A stretch of 64,000 bases of DNA from positions 1,069,001-1,133,000 of the forward strand of contig OZ038533.1 in assembly GCA_964036665.1 (NCBI GenBank). The letters run 5' to 3'. Source of the stretch: Gordius sp. MW1. Taxonomy: Eukaryota; Nematomorpha; Gordioida; Gordea; Gordiidae. The position numbers and the translations under genes were made by a program. The notes under the pieces were generated by a model. It searched no databases and was not told the DNA's origin. It worked only from the letters and a program-made list of their open reading frames with translations. This document shows, piece after piece, positions 1 through 11,900 of this stretch (positions are counted from its first letter, which is position 1; each line of letters opens with the position of its first letter).

Positions 1-1317
1 CTAGTGTCACCGAAGATTTGATGTTGCACTTTTTTTAGTAATCTTAATATTTAGTTTCTATCTTAGGTATCAATTGACTTCTCATATTACTTTGTAAACA
101 ATGCAGAATAAAAGAACCTTGACCTTCAAAAGGTTTTTTGATAGCCAATAACATTTTCGTATAGATGAATGTAACGATAAACAACGCTAATGATGAATTT
201 TTAGTACATCAAGTTTTGCTAAAGCCAAAATGTATGCTGTATATTTAAAGAACGCCGGTTTGCTAATAGGCAAAGCTTTAGCACAAATACCTTAATTTTG
301 GCTGAGTTACACCATAAAATATAAATGTTAGTTTTATTTCTACAATTATTAATTTAAAATAAACAATTACTTAATAAAATAAAAGGTTTGGATAACTTTC
401 ACATCCGACTCCTTAAAACTGATCTATTATTACCATAACAAAATTGAGCGTTAATTTAACCCCAGTGATATAAGGGTAAAATTAATTTAAATCCAGGTCT
501 AATTAATGGTTTCTGGGATTGCTAGCTACGGAGGCCTGTCCCACATAGTTAGATGTCCTATCATCTTTTATGTTTTGCAAAATACAGCGACACTCTTATT
601 TATTAATTAGCCACACTACGGGCAACCACAACAAATTCACATTAGTATACATGCCCCTAGCTTAAAAAAATCATAGATAAACTATATCTAAGTAAGAGAA
701 AATCTAATTTTAGTTTTAGATAGAGCAATATCCAAAAACGACCTGCCCTGTGGAGTGTGCGTTTGAACTTTAGAACTAATATAAAGGAGTAGGTAAAATC
801 TAATGCCATATTAAAATTTAGGCTTCGTATAGGGTCAACAAGGAAAAATCTATAAATTAAATATGACATTATATAACTGCAAATACTATCATATGATAAC
901 ATAGACTAATAAAACCATAGACTGTGTGGGAAATTGTAACCAAGCGATTGAAGTCAAAATAATTTATTGTTTTATTTTACTTATTTTTTTTAAATTCATA
1001 AATTAAGCTAATAGCCTATTTATTTCTTATATATAATATGGTCGAAAAGTATAAATATACCTGTGGTTGAGTTTTTCCTTTAATATGGCAGCTATAATAG
1101 TGTCTGAATGATTTTAATAGTAAAAACCAGCTGTTCGACAGTCTATGGTTGTATTAGTCTATGTATGATAATGACGAGGTGGACAATCTTGTTTCAGATG
1201 TTTTTGTACCAATAAGCATAATTTGTGTTTATTTTATTACATGCACTCATATACAAAAAAGCGCCTTTACTAATAATGGTATTAATAATGTTTATTGTAT
1301 TTTTTAATTTTTTATAG
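1..1317. other. Upstream stretch without an identified gene
   Basis: AT-rich sequence with no recognisable exon, RNA or repeat. The first NSD exon seen starts after a splice acceptor at 1,316-1,317, so this stretch is probably the 3' part of an upstream intron. The start codon and first exon(s) are then outside the window or too short to recognise. Confidence 0.5.
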
Positions 1318-2945
1318 CCTCAAAAGTTATTTGGTGGATATCTGTCGTCTAGTAGAAATCCGACCAAAATCAATCCTTCGCCAAAACCTCTTGAATTGCA
1401 TAATGAGGATGTTGAGACTAAACCTAAATTACAACAAGGTCTTCCAAGGGAAACAAATGCAGTCAAAACTACATTGGTTGAAATTGATATGTTTAATAAG
1501 GCTAAAAAAATATATAAATCTCCTTATCAACCTAAAATTATTTCAAGTAATTCAATAAAATCTGAAATTCAGGTTGCTGATATATCCTCAAACTCCAATA
1601 ACTTACCCAATAATACAAAATCTTCTGAATTTAATGAAGAACCTTCCACTAGTTTACTGGATAAAGATAAGTTACCAAGCCCAAAATCGAAAATGAAAAG
1701 CAATGATTTAAATGATGGAAAAATTATAAAGCTTAAGGAACCACATATGATATATCAAAATCCAGATGAATATTATAGAAACACAGAAAAGAAAGGTTGT
1801 AAGATGTTGATGCCACAGACTAAAACAAATATATCAAAAATAAAAGCACAGAATCAATTAAAGATAAGGCTTAATAATGGTGTGAGTAAACCAAAGAAAA
1901 CACCAAAAGTAGTGCTATATAATGTTTTTACTGATCGTGCATTGCTTAAGCAAGTTTCCGTAAACACAAATGATAAAGTTCCTGAAAATGAGCTGCCAAA
2001 TGCAATAGATGATGCATCATTCAATGAGGTTCCTTGTAGTTGGTTAGTTGGGGATTTAGTTTGGGCACGTTTATCAACATATCCTTGGTGGCCAAGCATG
2101 ATTACATATGACCCATGTTCTGGGGTGTTTACTCGCATAAAAAGTATATTATTTAAAAATTACATTTTATATAGCATTTTATAGAACTTTGTTGTACTAA
2201 GCTAAATATGTTTTTATAGAAAAAAGTGCTCGAGAATTTCATGTACAATTTTTTGGAGAAAATGCTCGGGCTTGGGTGAATGATAAAAATTTGTTAAAGT
2301 TTGAGGGACCTCTTGCCTACAAAGATGTACTTAAATTAGTAGAATCTCAAACGGGCACCCCTTCCAAAATAAAATTAAATACCCCTAGTGCTGGCAAAAA
2401 TAAAAATGATGCAATCAAAACATCATTAGATAAATTGGAAGTTAATAATTCTGTAGATTCAAGTCAAATAGCAGAAGATCTATTAACTCCTATAACTCCT
2501 CTAGAACCCAAAGAAACTTTGAATGAAGAAGTAACAATCGGTGTTCCTCCTAAATTTAGATTATTATGGACCAAGGGGTTAGGAATTGCAGAAAAGGCTG
2601 TAACCTTAAATAGGGTCGAGAGAAGACAAACTCTTACCATAGATTTTCCAGTGACATCTCGTAGCGCTAATTCCAAACCAAGATCATCCAACGTGTCTCG
2701 AAAAAAAGCCAAAGAAATGCTAAATAATCACCAAACATCAGCCACTACCTCTCAAAGTAACGAAGAGAATGCACTAAATTCTAGCTTAGATATGGACCAA
2801 CCATTTAATTACTCCCTAGACAGCGAAGCAAGTTTTGATGCATCAGATATACCATCCTCTCATTCAGATGTTGTTGCTTCAGATCCCTCTGCCCTTTTAA
2901 ATAATGATCCAGAGATGAGAAATATAGTTACAGACCTTATAGAAA
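1318..2945 (+). CDS. NSD: NSD exons 1-2 seen: N-terminal low-complexity region and first PWWP domain
   Basis: The first ~235 residues are Lys/Ser/Asn-rich and look disordered. The PWWP core follows at residues ~238-300: [18 protein letters not shown], then across a 76-bp intron [13 protein letters not shown]. In NSD proteins this module reads H3K36-methylated nucleosomes and DNA. The rest of exon 2 is Ser/Asp-rich with a basic patch (SRKKAKEML). The split of the PWWP coding region by a short intron is clear, since both halves match the family only when joined in this phase. Confidence 0.9.
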
Positions 2946-5900
2946 GTAATGCACCCTTTTTATTTGACCATTTGATGTTGGTTTATAATGATGTTTCCAA
3001 TGTGAAAGTTGCTATTTTATCCTTTATTAAAAATTTAGTAATCTTATTACTTAAAAAATATAAGATATTTTTATAGTCAAGCAAAGACTTTAAAACCATA
3101 CTCTTATACATAGGTTCTACAACTACCGAGAATTCGCACAAAAGACCTAGAAAGTTGTCTCCCAAGTTTTTGGAGTATAAATTACTTCCTCTTCACAAAA
3201 AACCTCATTCCCACAAAAAAGATGATCCCTTACAACATGAAGTAAAATAGATAAATGGTTAAATTTTTTGAATATAATATTTTAATTGCCAAATATTAAT
3301 CTATTGGAAGTTATTAATCTATAGGTTTTTAGCATATATGACTTTTAGATCATATTTACTTTAAATTATTGAATTAGTATTTTAACTTGATTTTTTTGTA
3401 TTTAAAAAAATATATATATAACCAATTTATCGTCTGCTTTTCCTCCACTCATAAACCTGCTGCAGTAATATAGGTGATTAACTGACATGCTTCATTGTTT
3501 TCAGACTCATAATCTTAATGGACCTTTAACCCATTCAAAAGACAAAAATGGAAATATGACAAAGGAGACAGAAAATGCATTAGGGGAAAAAGTAGATTGG
3601 TTAATAAGTCCCAAGAAAGAGGTGGATGATGGATATAGAGTAGATGTTGATAATGCTGCTACCCCTAATAATTTCAAATCATCTGCTCTCAGTTCTTTGG
3701 TGCATGCTACTAATCAAACCTTGACCAAACCCTCTACAGCTTCTCCTTCTCCCTCTAGCAAATATTTTAACCAATTGAAGGAAAAGAAAAGGTATTTTAT
3801 TGTGACCTTATTGAATATCTAATAACCTTACATGGAATTGCAAACAATGCCTGAATATTATTATATTTATATATTTTTATTTTATACATGATGTTTAAAT
3901 CAAATCTAGTAATAATTTTCGCATTATTAAAAACGACATGTACAGTTCTCATTTATATGATATATTAACCTTTAATTTATCTTGTTTCAATGTAGGAAAG
4001 CTTTTCCGTTAACCCCAAAAGCAGCGCCTACTAAACGTAAAACAACCTCCTTCACACCCCCATCCCATTTTAAGCCACTCCTTAAAATATCGAATGACAA
4101 ATTAAAGCCAAATAATGGTAGTAAAAGTATGACACCTATTGGCACTAAAAAGAAAATTGGTAATATACCCATGGTCGGAGATCTAGAACATTCCAGCCAA
4201 GTTAAACTTCTATTGCCAACTCAACTCAAAGTTGAGCCAGAAGAGAATTTAATGTTAGATAATGTTAAAGATAACAATGTTTCACTCGACGAAGTCAAGA
4301 ATACCACAGAATTCTACGATGGAATTGTTAAGGTGGAAGAAAGGCAGAATGAATCACAATCTTCGATGGATAGCAAGGAATTAAATCAATTTTGTAGTAG
4401 TAGTAAAGAGAAACATGCCACAACTAATACAGGTTTGAAATATTTATATTTTATACAGTATTTTCAGATGTATGTTGATTTAATTGTTGCATATATCTCC
4501 TTTGAATATAGCTATTTTGAGCAATTATTATACGTTTAGTGTGGCGGTGGCCTTTATGTTTTAGCTAAGAAATTTTAAATAATGTAATGGTTTAATGTTT
4601 GCTAATTTTAAGATTATAATTATCCCAAAGCTTTGTTCATATCTTTTACTCTATCTTGATTCCATTTTGGGTCAGGCTTAATGATGTCAAATATGCATCT
4701 TGTTATAGTATCATGAAAAAAGTCTTTAAATGTGATTACTCATTTTGCACTCCAATTAGAAAAAACTGGTTATATAAGTATGATTCAATTTGGTGTTTTA
4801 AATTACAATCCCCTAATACAAATTGCGACCCGGCTTGACCCAAACATATTTTATAAAATTGTTATACTTATTTAAACACCTTATAAATCTAAAATTTTTA
4901 AATTAATATAATTTTATTTCTCAACTTTCTAGTGTTTTATGACTTTAATTAAGGAAATGGTTCTTCAACCTCTAATGGACAGCGGGGTAATGGAGTTAGA
5001 TACAACTTGTGTTTTGTGTGTAAAACATTGGAAGCAGCAGCGCCCGGGCGCCGAAATTCTGCAAATGCAGGAGGAGGTGGGGAAGGTGATAGTTTCATAG
5101 AATGCACTTCAAAGCATTGCACAAATACGTACCATCGCAAATGCTTGGGTTTTGGGACTACCACCCCAGCACACAACTACATATGCGACGAGTGTGCAAC
5201 CAGTAATACAAACATTAATCTTCTATACGAAAAAAATCTTTTCTTTCCTAAGACTTATTTCTTTGATTTTTAAGTGTTTCCCTGATTATTTTTTGCGGTT
5301 TTGAGACTTTGAAGCCAATACTTTTCCCATTAAATTTATGTCGATATGTTGATTTGGTAAAAAATGTGGCAAAAGGGTAAGTGATTATTTTAAAAGTTTT
5401 TAATCATGAGCTTAGAAGAAACATTGTCATTAGATTTGGAATAATTGATAAATGAGTGTCTTTCTAAATTAAAACATTTACGAATTTATAATTGTATGAG
5501 CTCTAAAAGTGGGTACCTTATTTTTGCAAGATTTTTTCAGTTAAAACTACCCTTCAATTATTATCATGGTAACATTGTCTATAAAAAAAAAGAATTCCAT
5601 TGCTTAGTCGAAACATGGTCTTAGCCAGAGAGGGGGGCAATAATGATTTAGGGAGGGGAAAAATGTACATTTTTTGAATTTTAGCCATAATTCTAATAAA
5701 TTACAACAAATTTTTGGATTTAAAGGGGAGCAGCCCCTCCCTGTCCCCCTTGGTTACGCCCATGCATATACATATATTACCCTTTTTGTGCCATGTTAGT
5801 TTTCACATAATAAAAATTTTATTTTGACATTGTTGCAGATAAGCATCCCTGTTTCGTGTGTAAAAGTAACGATGGAGAGCTCGAGCGTTGTATGGTTGCG

Positions 5901-8900
5901 GCTTGCGGTAAATATTTTCACAAAGCTTGCATAAGCCGTTACCCACTAACCCTACTCGATACCAAAGGAGTCATATGTCCATGTCACCAATGCGCTTCAT
6001 GCATATCCGATAACGTCAAAAATCCCAAAGCCGCCCGAGGTCCATTTTTATTTGGCTACACACTATTTAGTAGTGGTGTCGTAAAAACGGCTGGGTTTCG
6101 TTTGGTCGACCTTTGGTCGACTTTGGTCTCCTTTTCAAATTTCGACCAAGCCCCGAGGTCGACTGAGACCAGCAGTCCCCAAAAAACGTTGGTCTGTCTA
6201 TCCTTTAGTCGACCAAAACCAAATGGCGCCCAAATGAAACCCGGCCGTTTTTGCAACACTATCATTTACTCTATATTCTCATATAAAGCAGCTAGTGTTC
6301 TTTTAAATTGGATATATAGGCTTAATTATAGTGTTTGCGTTTGCCTACACCTGATAACTCTAAAGTTGTTGTAAGATAAGAATATAAATTTGGTTTTAAA
6401 TAACGAGACTATCGCTGCGTTTTGATAGAAATTTCAGGTTTTTTTTGTATGAACTCGGTGTCTTATCGATGTAATACTTAAATGAATCATTTAAACAATT
6501 TAATCTAGGAAACTTCCAGTTTTTGAGTGTCTTATTTTAAAAATGTATCCATAAATTAATCATGTTTTTTGGGGCGGGGGGAATATTTTTCAGGCAAATT
6601 TTACAGATGCATTTTGTGCCCGTGCACGTATCACGCTAGCAAAGATTGTGTAGCTGCGGGCAGTTTAATCCTTTCCGATTCCACCATCATATGCAGTGAT
6701 CACAATCAGCCAGAAAATCACCTGAACGTCGGTTGGTGTTTCATATGCTCTAAAGGTATACACGTCTAAATTCCCTCTATAAAATATTAACAGTTCTTGA
6801 CCATGGGCGTAGCCAGCATTCCAATTAGAGGGGGGGGGCAATAATAATTTAGAGAGGGGCAAAATGATATCATTTTTGGAAATTTCATCCATAACTTTAA
6901 TGAATTTCAACAAATCTTGGATTTAGAGCCAATGGTCTTGACTTTAAATTTTTTTTTGTTAAATACTAAAAACGTCGGTTTTCCTGTTTTGGTTTGACCC
7001 TAATCGTATAAATGTTGAAAATTGTATTTTAGAAATTCAACCTATATTAATAATATTTAGACCTAGCTTTATAAGCCAAATTAATTTCTGTGTCGAGTAT
7101 AGGTTGTTGAAACTAATTTTTTACGTCTATGGGTTCGAATCTCGGCGAGGGCTAAATTTTTAATTTTTTTAATAAATTTATTAACCTAACACGATAATTA
7201 CCCTGTGCCCCCCCCCCCTACAAAGACCTAGGCCTCTACTAATTTGGGTTCGAATCTCGGCGAGGGCAAATTTTTTTTCACTTTTATTAATCTAACATTG
7301 ATTGTTCTTGTGTATATGTATATATGTTATAGGTGATGGAAATCTCTTTTGCTGCGACTCGTGCCCAGCCGCCTTTCATCGTTCCTGCTTGCCAGGCACA
7401 CAGATCCCGTTGGAAGGGGTTTGGTGGTGTCCCGACTGCGAAAGTGGCAAAAGGCCCGTATACGGCGATGTCGTTTGGATCAAATTGACTAGTTACCGGT
7501 ATGAATTCCATCATCACATTTCACCGCCAAATTTATGATGATAAATCTGTGTTGGATGGATGATCTCTTTTCCGTGGAAACATATGCGGATTTTTAATGG
7601 CCGTGGACTTTATGCTTCTGTAAAGGACTTTTATTTCGCTTTTGCAAATAGACGACTAGCTTATTACTGCTGGTTGGCTCTAATTTTTTCGACCTCGCCC
7701 GAGCCCAATATCCATTATTGTTGTTGTGCCCGGCTGATTACCTTTATACATAAGATTCTTTGGGCAACTTGTCTAGGTTGTTGCTATATATCGGATAATT
7801 GCGAAACTGGCTAAATGATTCCCAGCAAATTATGATGACCGTTGTTACAAAAATATGACTTCCATTAATCCTTGCTGACGTGGCAAATTTGAGATGGTTT
7901 TGATCCATGATGTCTGTTATCATTTTCGAGTCACATGCTAAAAAAGATATTAAGTTTGAGGCATATATATTTTTTTGAATATAATTAAATGTTAAATATA
8001 CGCATGGGAAGATATTTCTTCCATAACTTGAGCAATTTTTATTGTACAGAGCTCACACAAAATGTCGGACTAAGTTACTAAATACATTTTATTGCTGTAT
8101 TATTATCAGATAATGAATATGAATTTTATTTTTAAAAGTAGCCTCTTCAACCTATAATAAATTAATATGTATTTTTTTGCAATTTTTAAATTTAATTATA
8201 TTTATAAGATGGTGGCCTGGGAGGGTATGCAACCCAGAACTAGTTCCGCCCAGTGTTAGGGAAAAAGGGCCTAGACTTCGAGATTTGCCCGGCCATTTTC
8301 CCGTCTACTTTTTTGGCTCCAAAGAATATTACTGGATAAACCGAACTCGGGTATTCTTGTTTGCTGACGGAGACACTTCTGCTACGCAAGAATCTAGCTC
8401 GAGTCAAGGCAAAAGCTTGAACAAAATATTTACCAAAGGTAAAATACAGGAAATTATGTGTAAATTTTGATTTTTTCGCATAAATACAGTAGTTAAAAAT
8501 AAGAATTTTGTAAAAATTTTATGATTTATATGCTTTTTGAAGCTTCAAGTTTGTTGTATGTATGGATAAGAAGTGTGGGGAATTGATAAAAAAAATGATT
8601 TTATTTTTGATTATCGTATCGGCAAGAAGTTAGTAGAATAATGCAGGACTCTAATATATGTAAAAAATATTTGTTAAATATTTAACTGTTTTTATGAATT
8701 ATTACATATATTTTTTTATTAAATATTGTTTTCCCGAGTGTGGGGGGGGGATGTATAACAATTTACTAGGTATCTCCTTAACGTGTTAGACCGGTAAAAA
8801 GCTATTATACATGGGGTTTAATTAAAGGGAATGCTTTTAATATTAATTAAAAAAATTAATATAATTTTTCAAAAAATTTATTTTTAGTTTATTCTTCTTT

Positions 8901-11900
8901 TTAGCATTACAAGAGGCGGCGGAGGAATTTGAGAAACGAAAAGAGGTGAAAAAAGAGAGGCTGATGTGTGATCAAAGCAAGATGGGAAGCAACAAACCAC
9001 GACCATTCAAAATGATTAAAGTAAAACACCCTTCCCAACATTTACTACTAGAGCTTCTTTCGATAGTTAAAAGTTACCTTCTTAGCAAAGAGCTTTATCA
9101 ATAAATGCTTTGGAATCTAGATATACGTATGACTTCAACTTATGCAAAATAGGATTTTATATATCTAATTATGTATGCACTAATTTTATAGAATATTTTC
9201 TAGTTTAAGGAGTAGAGGTCAGATTTGTTAGAAATTTTATGCCCGAACCCGGCCCGGTCCAATTTTTTACTTCATTGCCCGCCCGAGCCCGCCCGAACCT
9301 TCTAGGTGCCCGCCCGGGCCCGCCCGAAACATTAAAGCTGCCCGAACTGCAATATTTTATTATCACAACTGAAATCTAATTTCCTATATTATTTAAAAGT
9401 CGAATGATTTTTTCAAATGAAACTTTTAATCTTTAATTTTAATCCTATTAGGTCAAAAGAGTTAGTATTTAATCTTTCGAAAAAATTTGGCCAGACAGCA
9501 CTGGGTTAACCGCTTTAGGTCACAATATTTTAATAAGTTAATTGCTAATGCATTTAGGGACAAACATGTTGGAACATTTTAAAAACATATAATAGCAAAA
9601 TATTAATTGAATGCAGCCGATGTCCATGAAAATATTTATGTCGCAATTTTTTAATTAAGTTTAAAGTTTACATATTTAATAAATAATATTACAATAAACA
9701 AAATTATACTCCCCTTTTGAGTTAACCCGTTTGCCCTACCCATAAATAAACTTTAATGAATAAAATTAGTTCAATTAGTCAATCTGTGCTCTGTTAAAAC
9801 TTACTTTTTTGATAAAAAGACAATAATTTATTAATAGAATTTAAAAGCAATTTATGGACAATTCTTTTAACTTAAAGCAAAAAAGAAAGGTATAGAAATG
9901 TTTTATCATAAAAATAAGTAGTTACTTTGCGAAAGCGACGAATGATAAGGGAATAATAAAGGCTAATTGGAGAAACTTTGTGATGGTGAAATCAAGTTTC
10001 TTAACTTTTTTAGCATTTCATATGCAATTAAATAAAAAGTAACAAAATAATACACTCCTTCTACACTATTTAAAAAATCTCATTAAGCCCGAATTGCCCA
10101 AATCCTATCTCTTCGTGCCCGCCCGAAAATAAAAATTTAGGACAGTTGCCCGGCCCGTCTGTTCGGGCAGCGGGCCACGCAATCTGGTCTCTGTTAAGGA
10201 GGTTTTTAAAGGAAAGGATGCTAGCCTGGATTTATAATGATTATGAATTCTACGCATTTCCCAAATAAATGGCCCCCTTTATAAAAAAAACTGCTCTTAT
10301 GTGGTAAAAATTTTATGCATTAACTGCACTGCCTCCGCTTTAAAGAATTTTTAAACACTTTATACAAACCCAAATTGATAAAGTATTCTTATTTTCGTTC
10401 CACATCGGTCATAACCTATCCCCTAGCTAATCTTGTTAGTTTCCTAACTGTTTTTAATTTGTTCCTTCATTAAATATTTACAATTTTCCTAATTTTAGAT
10501 AATTACTTACTAATAGTAATGGACATATAGGCAAAGTTCCATTACTAATTTACCCTAACATTTCTTTTGTTACACATTCTTTAAACTTTAAAAATAAGCA
10601 TGTTTGAATTTTTTTTTCATTTTTTTGAAATTTCATACTTTTAACAATAATTGGGCTGGGTTTTGTTTGGTCAATCTTTGGTTTTAGGCTAAACATAAAC
10701 AGACTAAAGGTTGAACCAAAAAACCTGTAGTCTGCTTATGTTTCGCCGACCCAAACCAAAGGCCGACCCAACAAAACCCAGCCGTTTTTACGACACTGCA
10801 TTTAATAATGATTGTGCACAAATAAACAACCTATACATTATTTCTGCAGTCCAACAAACCGGTTGGTAACGTGCAAATCTATCACCCGACGGCATCTGAT
10901 TTACACCACGTCCTCCACGCCTGCAACTGTAGCCCGGACGAAGAACACCCGTGTGGGGATGATTCGACTTGCTTAAATCGTATTTCCCTAGTTGAGTGTC
11001 ATCCCAAAATATGCAAGGCGGGAACGAGATGCGAAAATCAGAGATTTATCAAAAGGCAATACCCAGCCATGCAACCCTTCTTAACCCCCGATAATCGGGG
11101 ATGGGGTTTAATGGCTATGGCTGATATCAAAAAAGTAACCTCTTATATAAATTTCATTGTATAAATGCGGTGGATTTGGATTGATAGCGTAGGTAGAGGG
11201 AAATGGAACGCAATATTTCGGACACTTATGGTCCATCTTCAGGGGGGGAAAAAAAGGAGAAGATGAAGTCTCAAAAAATAAAAATGAAGTAAAGTGATTA
11301 TAACAACGATGATATAGATACAAAAAAAAAATTACAAAAACTGGTTATAGCGAGAAATTAACAATAGCGATTGTAGGGGATGGATGGAGTAGATACATAT
11401 GGAGATAGGAAAAAGGTGCGAAAAAAGTAAATAGCTTAAGTGTCCGAAATGTTGCGTTCCATTTCCCTCTACCTACGCTATCAATCCAAATCCACCGTAT
11501 TTATACAATGAAATTTATATAAACGGATTGAAAATTATTGACTATATAACCTCATATATATATATGCGCATTAGTGTCCTAAAACGGCTGGTTGGTTGGT
11601 TTCGTTTGGGCTATCTTTCCTTTTGGTCGACTAAACATAAATAGGCCCGAGATTTTGTGGTCTGCTTTCCTTAGTCTCATAAATAGATTAAAGGTTTTTT
11701 GGTCGGTCAGCCCCTTGGTTGATTTATGTTTAGTCGAAGATCGACCAAACAAAACCCTGCTGTTTTTACAACACTAATGCACATTAACATACTTTTTAGG
11801 AGTTTGATTTTGAGCTTTTCCCTAGTGGGTTGGGGCCTCTTGTGACCTCAAGTCATTTTTAAGTGAGTAGGAGGATAAGGATCGGAAGTTTTTTTAAATA

